Positions 1 to 5,746 are shown, counted from the stretch's first letter. The stretch is DNA of 6,851 bases from Alphaproteobacteria bacterium (GCA_030743445.1 JASLSL010000129.1:1-6851), one strand, 5' to 3'. Numbers and translations are program-made. The notes: a model not told the origin generated them from the letters alone.

Positions 1-1
1 C

Positions 2-385
2 GGCAACGGCTTTTGGGACTACCTCGAGGTCGACCTCGAGGACCCGGGCCTTCTGGAGACCGCACGCAAGGTGCGCGTGGTCGTCGCCGAGGACGACAGC
101 GAGTGGGCCTCGGTCGACAAGGGCGCCGGCGTCGAGGTCGCGACATCGGACGGCCGCACGCTCAAGCAGTCGGTGATCTACTCCTGGGGCCTGCCGGAGA
201 ACCCGATGTCGCCGGCCGAGGTCGAGGAGAAATTCCGCTACCTGGTCGACCCGGTGATGCCGGCGGGCGTTGGCCAATCGATCGTCGACATTGTCGCGCG
301 GACCGAGACGGTGGATGATATCGACGAGATCGTGCGATTGCTCATAGCGCCGCCGGCGCCGGGTGCGCGCGCGGCGGCGGAGTAG
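2..385 (+). CDS. MmgE/PrpD family protein, C-terminal fragment (5' end outside window)
   Basis: The frame is already open at base 2 and ends at TAG (383-385), so about 128 C-terminal residues are visible. It begins GNGFWDYLEVDL and continues through VRVVVAEDDSEW, the Pro-rich segment WGLPENPMSPAEVEEKF and RYLVDPVMP. These are typical of the second domain of the MmgE/PrpD family (2-methylcitrate dehydratase, aconitate decarboxylase, iminodisuccinate epimerase and many uncharacterised members). The GTG at 71 is an internal valine codon, not a start, because the homology-like sequence continues upstream of it. The active-site-bearing first domain lies outside the window, so the substrate cannot be judged. 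The stop is five bases before the PrpF-family start, which implies co-transcription and probably translational coupling. Family is fairly certain; specific reaction unknown. Confidence 0.85.
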   Translation, partial: GNGFWDYLEVDLEDPGLLETARKVRVVVAEDDSEWASVDKGAGVEVATSDGRTLKQSVIYSWGLPENPMSPAEVEEKFRYLVDPVMPAGVGQSIVDIVARTETVDDIDEIVRLLIAPPAPGARAAAE

Positions 386-390
386 GACTA

Positions 391-1593
391 ATGCGACAGC
401 TCAAGATACCGGCGACATTCATGCGCGGCGGCACCTCGAACGCGATCGTGTTCCACGCGAAGGACCTGCCTGAAGACCGCGCCCTTTGGACCGAGATCTT
501 CCAGGCCGCGATCGGCAGCCCCGATCCCTACGGCCGCCAGCTCAATGGCATGGGTGGTGGGATTTCCTCGCTCTCCAAGGTCTGCGTCGTCGGCCCGCCG
601 AGCCGCGACGACGCCGATATCGACTATACCTTCGCCCAGGTCGCGATCCGCAACGACTTGGTCGACTTCAACAACAACTGCGGCAACATGTCGTCGGCCA
701 TGGGCCCGTTCGCGATCGACGAGGGCCTGGTCGAGGTCGCCGGCGACGAGGCGGTGGTCCGGGTCCACAACACCAATACCGGCAAGATCATCCGAGCCCG
801 CTTCGCGATCGACGACGGCCGCGCCGCGGTCGACGGCGACCATGAGCTGCCGGGGGTTGCCGGCGTCGGGGCCAAGGTGCGGTTGGAGTTCCTCGACCCG
901 GGCGGCGCCAACACCGGCAAGCTGCTGCCGACCGGCAACGTGCTGGACGCGCTCGACGTGCCCGGCCTCGGCGAGATCGAGGCCTCGATCGTCGATGCGT
1001 CCGCCTGCGGCGTCCTCGTCGAGGCCAAGACCATTGGCTTGACCGGCACCGAAATGCCGGCCGACCTGGAGGTCGACAAGGAGATCATGGCGACCCTGCA
1101 GCGGATTCGCTGCGCCGGCGCGGTCCGGCTCGGCTTGTTCGAGACCCTCCAGGAGGCCGAGGCCAAGATCGGCAGCGCGCCGCGCATCGGCTTCGTCGCC
1201 CCGGCTCAGGACGCCCGGACCCTGACCGGCGAGCGGGTGAAGGCAACGGACGGCGACGTCACCGCGCGGATGATCTCGATGGGCGATCCGCACCGCGCCC
1301 TGCCGCTGACCAGCGGCATGTGCCTCTCGGTCGCGGCCCGGATCGAGGGCACGACCGTCGAGCGCAACACGCGGCCGCCGGAAAACGCGCAAGCCGACGT
1401 CCGGCTGATCCACCCCTCGGGCGTGATGCATGCGGGCGCCGTGGTGCGGCTCGAAGACGACGGCTGGGTTGCCGAGAAGGTCGGCGTCGACCGCACCCAA
1501 CGGCGGCTCTTCGACGGGTTCGTCTACGTCCCGGCCGCCGCGGTGCCGGGATTGGTCGCGGCCCGGGACGCCAAGGCCGACGCGGCCGAGTAA
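391..1593 (+). CDS. PrpF-family isomerase (aconitate isomerase / 4-oxalomesaconate tautomerase-like)
   Basis: This 400-residue protein has the size and signature stretches of the PrpF family (diaminopimelate epimerase-like fold): FMRGGTSNAIVFHAKDLP (10-27), SPDPYGRQLNGMGGGISSLS (43-62), DFNNNCGNMSSAMGPFAI (92-109) and HPSGVMHAG near the C-terminus. Lys63 and Cys97 are 34 residues apart and sit in the same motifs as the Lys73/Cys107 pair I recall as catalytic in Shewanella PrpF, so the enzyme looks intact. Family members move a double bond or proton in unsaturated tri- or dicarboxylates: cis/trans-aconitate or 2-methylaconitate (PrpF), 4-oxalomesaconate (GalD), methylitaconate. It is expected to be cytoplasmic and cofactor-free. 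The ATG follows a GGAG at 379-382. It sits between two MmgE/PrpD genes, so it probably prepares the substrate for one of them or isomerises its product. Which member of the family it is remains open. Confidence 0.9.
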   Translation: MRQLKIPATFMRGGTSNAIVFHAKDLPEDRALWTEIFQAAIGSPDPYGRQLNGMGGGISSLSKVCVVGPPSRDDADIDYTFAQVAIRNDLVDFNNNCGNMSSAMGPFAIDEGLVEVAGDEAVVRVHNTNTGKIIRARFAIDDGRAAVDGDHELPGVAGVGAKVRLEFLDPGGANTGKLLPTGNVLDALDVPGLGEIEASIVDASACGVLVEAKTIGLTGTEMPADLEVDKEIMATLQRIRCAGAVRLGLFETLQEAEAKIGSAPRIGFVAPAQDARTLTGERVKATDGDVTARMISMGDPHRALPLTSGMCLSVAARIEGTTVERNTRPPENAQADVRLIHPSGVMHAGAVVRLEDDGWVAEKVGVDRTQRRLFDGFVYVPAAAVPGLVAARDAKADAAE

Positions 1594-1600
1594 CCTCGAT

Positions 1601-1623
1601 ATGACCGGCCTCATCGAACACGA
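1601..1623 (+). other. Degenerate copy of the downstream prpD-like gene start
   Basis: Just after the PrpF-family stop, ATGACCGGCCTCATCG would encode MTGLIEHD. This resembles the true start of the next gene at 1792, GTGACCGGTCTCACCA (MTGLTRHV). By hand alignment 16 of 23 bases match. The two starts are 191 bases apart, not in the same frame, and separated by repeat copy A. The frame from 1601 stays open through the repeat and stops at TAG 1790-1792, overlapping the downstream GTG by one base. No convincing ribosome-binding site precedes 1601. It could be a displaced former start, a short leader peptide or coincidence. Confidence 0.35.
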
Positions 1624-1742
1624 CCCCCTCACCCCAAACCCCTCTCCCGCCAGGGGAGAGGGGCTTTCGGCTGCGTTCTGGACGAGTAACCCTCTCCCCT
1701 CGTGGGAGAGGGAGGGGCCCGCGAAGCGGGAGGGTGAGGGGG
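1624..1742. repeat. C-rich palindromic intergenic repeat, copy A
   Basis: The ends are inverted 11-mers: CCCCCTCACCC (1624-1634) and GGGTGAGGGGG (1732-1742). Inside are a hairpin of CCCCTCTCCC (1639-1648) with GGGAGAGGGG (1654-1663), a second of CCCTCTCCC (1690-1698) with GGGAGAGGG (1704-1712), and a short one, CCCGC-GAA-GCGGG (1718-1730). It fills most of the 198-base gap between the PrpF-family gene and the second MmgE/PrpD gene and codes for nothing recognisable. Two related copies occur at 4444-4583 and 5762-5880. The look is that of the REP-like intergenic repeats common in alphaproteobacteria. The hairpins could reduce read-through or stabilise the upstream mRNA; that role is inference. 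Confidence 0.85.
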
Positions 1743-1777
1743 TAATAATCGTCGCCCCATTCCGTCCGTCCAGTGAT

Positions 1778-1785
1778 GGGAAGGA
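1778..1785 (+). promoter_or_regulatory. Ribosome-binding site for the second MmgE/PrpD gene
   Basis: GGGAAGGA lies six bases before the GTG at 1792. It decides the start in favour of this GTG over the upstream ATG at 1601, which lacks a comparable site. The GTG overlaps the stop of the leader-like frame (TAGTG). Confidence 0.6.
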
Positions 1786-1791
1786 CGCATA

Positions 1792-3210
1792 GTGACCGGT
1801 CTCACCAGGCACGTTGCCGAATGGATCGCCGGGCTCGGCATCGACCAGGTGCCCGAGATTGCGCGCAACGTGCTGCGCCACGCGGTGCTCGACACGCTGG
1901 CCTGCGGGCTGCACGGCCGCTCGACCGAGTGGGCCGGGATCGTCGAGGACTGGGCGCGCGGCGCCGGTCGGGCGCAGGGCGCCGGTCGGGCGAGCGGCGG
2001 CGGACCGGGCGACGCCTCCATCTGGGGCGACGGCGCCCCGGCGCTGCGGGCGGAGATGGCGGCGCTGGTCAACGGCATCTCGTGCCACGCCTTCGAGCTC
2101 GACGACTACCATCCGACCAAGCTGCACCCCGGCGCCGTCGTGGTGCCGGCGGCGCTGGCCGTGGGCGAGAAGCTCGACGCGTCCGGCGAGGACCTCATGG
2201 CCGCGATCGCCGCCGGCTACGAGGTGATGATCCGCACCAGTGCGGCGCTCGACCCCTCGACCGCGCGGCTCCAGGGCTGGCACATCACCGGCGTGACCGG
2301 GACATTCGGGGCCGCCACCGCCTGCGCCAGGCTGCTCGGCCTCGATGGCGAGAAGACATCCTGGGCGCTCGGAATCGCCGGGACCCAGTCGAGCGGCCTG
2401 TTCGCCTTCAACGCCGACGGCGCGATGACCAAGCGCTTCCATGCGGGCGACGCGGCGCGCGCCGGGGTCGTCGCGGCCGAGCTGGCGGCGGCGGGTTTCA
2501 CCGGCCCGACCCAAATCTTCGAGGCCGAGGACGGCGGGTTCCTCAAGGCGCATTCTTCGTCGGTTGACGAAAAGCAACTTCGAAACGGTCTTGGCGCCGA
2601 ATGGCGCCTCGAGAACACCGCGTTCAAGCCCTATTCCTGCTGCGGCAGCCTGCACGCCTATATCGACGCGGCGTTGGAGCTGCGCGCGCGCTTCGGCGAG
2701 CCCGGCGGGCGCCGGGTCCGCATCGGCCTTCCGCGGGTGATCGAGGTGCAGTGCGGCTACGATTACGCGCCGGGGACAGCGCTCAACGCGCAAATGAGCA
2801 GCCGCTTCTGCGTCGCCACGGCACTCCGCCATGGCCAAGTGCTGCCGGGCGAATTTTCGGCGGATTGCCTCGCCGATCCGGAGACGGTGGCGCTGGCGGG
2901 CCGTATCGAGCAATCCCACGACCCGGCGCTCGACGACATCTATCCGGCGAATTTCTGCGGCTGGGTCGAGTTGGAGTCCGAGCCCGGCATCGGCGATTTC
3001 GCCCGCGCCTTCCGGCAAGACCCGTCGGGCTCGCCAGCCAACCCCGAGAAAGACCAGGCGATGATCGACAAGTTCCGGCGCCTCGCCGGCGATATCATGG
3101 CCTCGGACCAGACGGCGAAGATCGAACGCGCGGCGCTGGCGCTCGAGGCGACCGACGCGCGTGCCCTCGTCGCCACCCTCGCCACCCGCGAGAGCGCCGC
3201 GGCGGAATAA
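1792..3210 (+). CDS. MmgE/PrpD family protein (2-methylcitrate dehydratase-like)
   Basis: A complete 472-residue protein, close to the usual 450-480 for the family. Family stretches in order: AVLDTLACGLHG (31-42), HAFELDDYHPTKLHPGAVVV (99-118), GYEVMIR (142-148), GWHITGVTGTFGAA (162-175), TKRFHAGDAARAG (213-225) and FKPYSCCGSLHAYIDAA (278-294). The first, all-helical domain and the second domain are both present. Members dehydrate, decarboxylate or epimerise small polycarboxylates in the cytoplasm. GTG 1792 is preferred because of the GGGAAGGA upstream and the family-like MTGLTRHVAEW start. A small Gly/Ala/Arg-rich insertion with a six-residue repeat lies at about 58-68. The TAA stop is part of the AT-rich element at 3208-3311. 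It is the second MmgE/PrpD gene of the cluster, so the two presumably act on different substrates or as partners. Family certain, reaction not. Confidence 0.9.
   Translation: MTGLTRHVAEWIAGLGIDQVPEIARNVLRHAVLDTLACGLHGRSTEWAGIVEDWARGAGRAQGAGRASGGGPGDASIWGDGAPALRAEMAALVNGISCHAFELDDYHPTKLHPGAVVVPAALAVGEKLDASGEDLMAAIAAGYEVMIRTSAALDPSTARLQGWHITGVTGTFGAATACARLLGLDGEKTSWALGIAGTQSSGLFAFNADGAMTKRFHAGDAARAGVVAAELAAAGFTGPTQIFEAEDGGFLKAHSSSVDEKQLRNGLGAEWRLENTAFKPYSCCGSLHAYIDAALELRARFGEPGGRRVRIGLPRVIEVQCGYDYAPGTALNAQMSSRFCVATALRHGQVLPGEFSADCLADPETVALAGRIEQSHDPALDDIYPANFCGWVELESEPGIGDFARAFRQDPSGSPANPEKDQAMIDKFRRLAGDIMASDQTAKIERAALALEATDARALVATLATRESAAAE
1960..1992 (+). repeat. 18-bp tandem duplication within the MmgE/PrpD gene
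   Basis: The 15-mer GGCGCCGGTCGGGCG occurs at 1960-1974 and again at 1978-1992, a period of 18 bases. It encodes GAGRAQ followed by GAGRAS (residues about 58-69). The period keeps the reading frame, and the segment lies in a probable loop after the first helices, so the protein should tolerate it. Confidence 0.75.
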
Positions 3211-3311
3211 ATGGGGACTTAAATGGGGACTGTCCCCATTTGCTAACCTATTGAATTAACTTAATACACTTTATAATCAATGACTTATAAAATGGGGACA
3301 GTCCCCATTTA
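3208..3311. repeat. AT-rich miniature inverted-repeat element between convergent genes
   Basis: The left side is an exact 12-bp tandem repeat, TAAATGGGGACT, at 3208-3219 and 3220-3231. The unit at 3220-3241 continues into GTCCCCATTT and is a perfect inverted match, 22 of 22 bases, to 3290-3311. Each end also contains a 21-base palindrome (3221-3241 and 3290-3310, ten-base arms around one central base). The 48-base core (3242-3289) has 11 G or C, about 23%, in sharp contrast with the GC-rich genes. It carries no gene. The first TAA is the stop of the plus-strand MmgE/PrpD gene, and the TTA at 3309-3311 is the stop of the minus-strand MaoC-like gene. From memory, TGGGGAC/GTCCCC palindromes of this kind occur as REP sequences near IS200/RAYT-type transposases; no transposase is present here. 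It could also serve as a two-way terminator. Confidence 0.8.
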
Positions 3312-3755
3312 CGGCCGCCGTTTCAGGATCGAGGTGCTGTCGAAGGTGCACACGGTCTCGCCGGTCTGATTGGCGACGGTGAAGAGGAAGCGCACCGAGC
3401 CGCGGTCGGGCTTGGACTGGGATTCGCGCACCTCGACTACCTCGACCGTGCTCGTCAAGGTGTCGCCCGGGCGCACCGGCCGGGTCCAGCGCAATTCGTC
3501 GATCCCCGGCCCGCCGAGGTTCGACTTGTTGATAAGCCCGAGATCGAGGAACAGGCGAAAACCGATGCAGAAGGTGTGCAGCCCGCTCGCGATGATGCCG
3601 CCGAACGGCCCGTCCTTGGCCCCGGCGATGTCGGTATGGATCAGCTGCGGATCGTAGAGCATCGCGAAGTCCATGATTTGGGACTGGCTGAGCGACGCGG
3701 CGCGGGTCTCGAAGGTCTGGCCGACCTCGAAGTCTTCCAGGTAGCGGGTGTGCAT
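3309..3755 (-). CDS. MaoC-like dehydratase (hot-dog fold, (R)-enoyl-CoA hydratase type)
   Basis: A 148-residue single hot-dog protein, the usual size for small MaoC-like enzymes. It starts MHTRYLEDFEVGQTFET and carries the hydratase motif FAMLYDPQLIHTD (30-42), which supplies the catalytic-type Asp35 and His40. GPFGGIIASGLH (49-60) and WTRPVRPGDTLTS (90-102) follow, both typical of the family. Members add water to trans-2-enoyl-CoA thioesters, or remove it, in the cytoplasm and usually as dimers. The acyl-CoA substrate cannot be inferred; mesaconyl-CoA hydratase-type members exist and would suit a dicarboxylate cluster, but that is speculation. An AGGA lies about ten bases before the ATG at 3755. 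The gene is 61 bases downstream of the DUF2459 gene on the same strand and may share its transcript. Its stop codon lies in the inverted end of the AT-rich element. Confidence 0.88.
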   Translation of the reverse strand: MHTRYLEDFEVGQTFETRAASLSQSQIMDFAMLYDPQLIHTDIAGAKDGPFGGIIASGLHTFCIGFRLFLDLGLINKSNLGGPGIDELRWTRPVRPGDTLTSTVEVVEVRESQSKPDRGSVRFLFTVANQTGETVCTFDSTSILKRRP

Positions 3756-3816
3756 GGGCGGCGTGTTCCTAGGTTGGTCTTGGGCTGCGGCAAACTCTTG
3801 GACGATAGGGCAAAGG

Positions 3817-4452
3817 TCAAGTCGGATCGCACGGTTGGCGGGCCAATCCCTCGAGTTGGCGCATCACGTCGGACGCCCTGGTCGCGTCGCCCGGATCGAT
3901 CGCCACGCCGCCCGCGGCGAGCGCCTCCGCCGTCCAGTCGTTGCAGGTCCGGACCAGCGAATAGCTGCCCGCGCCCTTGTAGAACCGGCTCGCGCGGTAA
4001 AGCCCGGGCTTGAGCGGGATCGCGCGGCCCGCCCGGTCGAGGGTGAAGCCCGCTTGCAGACGGTCCAGCAGATGCTGGAAACCTTCCCGGGTCAGCCACA
4101 GACGCACGACTTGGCTCGCCCGGAACCGTTCGGGCGGCGGCGCGTCGAAGCCGTGGACATGCATCACCGCCTCGGTCGGCGTCATCAGGGCCGCCACCGC
4201 CATCCCGAAGGACGGCTCCTCGGCCTGATAGAAGGCGGCGTCGCCCCAACCGAACTCGAGCCAGGTCTTGCCGCCGAGCCGGTCGATCCCCAGTGCGTCC
4301 GCCGGGTCGAACGCGTCGTTGCGGAGGATGATGCCGGTATGCCAGTCGTGACCGGCGACGTAGACCGCGCGGCACTTTCCGGATTCGGCGTGAAGAGAAA
4401 CCGTGCCTGTAAGGAATAAGCATGTGACCGCGAACCACAATAGCCCCCTCAC
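3817..4452 (-). CDS. DUF2459 family protein, probably exported, function unknown
   Basis: From the GTG at 4452 the product is about 211 residues, the normal length for DUF2459 (TIGR02117) proteins. Family stretches are VAGHDWHTGIILRNDAF, KTWLEFGWGDAAFYQ, AVMHVHGF, GLYRASRFYKGAGSYSLVRT and CNDWTAEALAAGGV. A signal peptide is likely: an arginine-containing start, a hydrophobic run LLWFAVTCLFLTGTVSL, then LHA as a cleavage site, placing the mature protein in the periplasm. The start is uncertain. The frame is open upstream to 4653 through repeat copy B, the GTG at 4450-4452 lies inside the repeat's terminal GGGTGAGGGGG, and a TTG at 4438-4440 would drop the charged n-region. The His-Thr-Gly and Thr-Cys-Asn motifs hint at a cysteine-hydrolase-like fold (inference). 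Any link to the neighbouring metabolic genes is unclear. The gene stops with TGA 61 bases before the MaoC-like gene. Confidence 0.8.
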   Translation of the reverse strand: MRGLLWFAVTCLFLTGTVSLHAESGKCRAVYVAGHDWHTGIILRNDAFDPADALGIDRLGGKTWLEFGWGDAAFYQAEEPSFGMAVAALMTPTEAVMHVHGFDAPPPERFRASQVVRLWLTREGFQHLLDRLQAGFTLDRAGRAIPLKPGLYRASRFYKGAGSYSLVRTCNDWTAEALAAGGVAIDPGDATRASDVMRQLEGLARQPCDPT

Positions 4453-4583
4453 CCTCCCACTTCGTGGGCCCCTCCCTCTCCCTCGTTGGGGAGAGGGGAT
4501 GCGGCTTCGCCACTTGGTGAACTGGCTCGATAACCCTCTCCCCTCGCGGGAGAGGGTGGCCGCGTAGCGGCCGGGTGAGGGGG
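4444..4583. repeat. C-rich palindromic intergenic repeat, copy B
   Basis: The ends are CCCCCTCACCC (4444-4454) and GGGTGAGGGGG (4573-4583). The modules are CCCAC-TTC-GTGGG (4456-4468), CCCTCTCCC/GGGAGAGGG (4474-4482 and 4489-4497), CCCTCTCCC/GGGAGAGGG (4534-4542 and 4548-4556) and GGCCGC-GTA-GCGGCC (4558-4572). The right half closely follows copy A, sharing TAACCCTCTCCCCTCG. It fills the gap between the dehydrogenase and DUF2459 genes, both on the minus strand, and its left end overlaps the likely DUF2459 start codon. If transcribed it would form strong hairpins just ahead of that gene. Confidence 0.85.
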
Positions 4584-4606
4584 TAAAATAATATTCTCGC
4601 CCCACC

Positions 4607-5686
4607 TCACACCGCGTCGGCGATCGCCTGGCCGAGCTCGCCGGTGGTCGCATTGCCGCCCATGTCGGGGGTCAGCGGCGCGCCCTCGTCGGCGAGCACC
4701 GTCTCGATTGCCTTGACGATGGCGTCCGCCGCCTCGTGCTCGCCGAGATGCTCCAGCATCATCGCGCCCGACCAGATCTGGCCGATCGGGTTGGCCACGC
4801 CCTGGCCCGCGATGTCGGGGGCCGAGCCGTGCACCGGCTCGAACATCGAGGGGAACTCCTTCTCCGGGTTGATGTTGGCGCCGGGGGCGACGGCGATGGT
4901 GCCGGTCACCGCGGGGCCGAGGTCGGAGAGGATGTCGCCAAAGAGGTTGCTGCCGACCACCACGTCGAACCAGTCCGGGTGCTGCACGAAATGGGCGCAC
5001 AGAATGTCGATGTGGTACTGGTCGGTCTCGATCTCGGGATAGTCCGCCGCGATCTCGCGGAAACGCTCGTCCCAGTAGGGCATGGTGTGGACGATGCCGT
5101 TCGACTTGGTCGCCGAGGTCAGGTGCTTCCGGGGCCGGCTTTTGGCCAACTCGAAGGCGTAGCGCATGATCCGCTCGCAGCCCTTGCGGGTGAAGATGTT
5201 CTCCTGCATGCAGACCTCGTCCTCGGTGCTCTCGTAGAGCCGGCCGCCGATCTCGGAGTATTCGCCCTCGTTATTCTCGCGCACCACGTAGAAGTCGATG
5301 TCGCCGGCCTCATAGCCGTGAACCGGCGGGGTCAGCCCCGGCAACAGGCGGATCGGCCTGAGATTGACGTATTGGCGGAACTCGCGGCGGATCGGGATGA
5401 GGAGGCCCCAGAGCGAAATGTGGTCCGGCACGCCGGGGAAGCCGACAGCACCTAGGAAAATCGAATCGCAGCCCTGGAGCTGCTCCAGCCCGTCCTCCGG
5501 CATCATGGCGCCGGTCTTGAGGAAGCGCTCGCAGTTCCAGTCGTAGTGCTCGAAGTCGTACTCGATGCCGAACTTCGCGCCGACCGCCTCCAGCACCTTG
5601 AGACCCTCGGGCACGACCTCGTTGCCGATGCCGTCGCCGGGCACGACCGAAATGCCGTACTTCGTGACGTTTTCGCGCTCCGCCAT
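4607..5686 (-). CDS. Tartrate / D-malate-type dehydrogenase (decarboxylating), isocitrate/isopropylmalate dehydrogenase family
   Basis: A 359-residue member of the NAD-dependent beta-decarboxylating dehydrogenases, about the usual length. GISVVPGDGIGNEVVPEGL (11-29) is the N-terminal family motif. MMPEDGLEQL (61-70), FLGAVG and VPDHISLWGLLIPIRREF (86-103) resemble tartrate dehydrogenase and D-malate dehydrogenase rather than LeuB. Arg100, Arg110 and Arg136 (VREN) fit substrate carboxylate binding. Tyr143, Lys194, Asp226 and the NLFGDILSDLGPAVTG signature (247-262) fit catalysis and metal binding. EPVHGSAPDIAGQGVANP (283-300) is the nucleotide-binding loop. It would oxidise and decarboxylate D-malate to pyruvate, or act on tartrate, using NAD and a divalent metal in the cytoplasm. 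The ATG at 5686 is chosen over the upstream in-frame start at 5749 because GGAGGAG lies six bases before it and family homology begins there. The exact substrate cannot be decided from sequence. Confidence 0.9.
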   Translation of the reverse strand: MAERENVTKYGISVVPGDGIGNEVVPEGLKVLEAVGAKFGIEYDFEHYDWNCERFLKTGAMMPEDGLEQLQGCDSIFLGAVGFPGVPDHISLWGLLIPIRREFRQYVNLRPIRLLPGLTPPVHGYEAGDIDFYVVRENNEGEYSEIGGRLYESTEDEVCMQENIFTRKGCERIMRYAFELAKSRPRKHLTSATKSNGIVHTMPYWDERFREIAADYPEIETDQYHIDILCAHFVQHPDWFDVVVGSNLFGDILSDLGPAVTGTIAVAPGANINPEKEFPSMFEPVHGSAPDIAGQGVANPIGQIWSGAMMLEHLGEHEAADAIVKAIETVLADEGAPLTPDMGGNATTGELGQAIADAV

Positions 5687-5692
5687 GGCGTG

Positions 5693-5699
5693 CTCCTCC
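5693..5699 (-). promoter_or_regulatory. Ribosome-binding site for the dehydrogenase gene
   Basis: GGAGGAG on the minus strand, six bases before the ATG at 5686. This is the strongest Shine-Dalgarno match in the window and rules out the longer frame that begins at 5749. Confidence 0.75.
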
Positions 5700-5717
5700 C
5701 AGTCACTTCGCGGCGAG

Positions 5718-5746
5718 ACACTAATCACGGATCCCGGGATTCGCAA
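5718..5746 (-). promoter_or_regulatory. Possible sigma-70-type promoter for the dehydrogenase gene
   Basis: On the minus strand TTGCGA (5741-5746) and TAGTGT (5718-5723) are separated by 17 bases, giving partial matches to the -35 and -10 consensus. Transcription would start near 5711, leaving a short leader with the ribosome-binding site. The spacer contains the perfect 10-base palindrome ATCCCGGGAT (5731-5740), a possible operator. Weak evidence, since such boxes arise often by chance. Confidence 0.3.

Noticed and set aside
1639..1663. A classical intrinsic terminator after the PrpF-family gene
   Set aside because: The hairpin is strong but is not followed by a T-tract. It belongs to the repeat family and recurs in other contexts, so a terminator role is only a possibility.
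1624..1742. CRISPR-like array suggested by repeated CCCTCTCCC motifs
   Set aside because: The motifs are arms of hairpins within one element, not regularly spaced direct repeats with unique spacers, and no cas gene is present.
388..3018. An 876-codon open frame on the minus strand, antisense to the PrpF-family and MmgE/PrpD genes
   Set aside because: Its translation is low-complexity, rich in Arg, Gly, Ala and His, with no family motif, and it crosses repeat copy A. Both plus-strand genes it opposes have clear family signatures. Long antisense frames are expected in GC-rich codon-biased DNA.
3784..3820. A possible promoter for the MaoC-like gene based on a minus-strand TTGACC at 3815-3820
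   Set aside because: No -10-like hexamer occurs at 16-18 bases from it, and the box overlaps the end of the DUF2459 gene. Co-transcription with that gene is simpler.
3641..4513. A 290-codon minus-strand frame overlapping the DUF2459 and MaoC-like genes
   Set aside because: It runs through both real genes out of frame and part of repeat copy B. Its composition is arginine-rich and without motifs.
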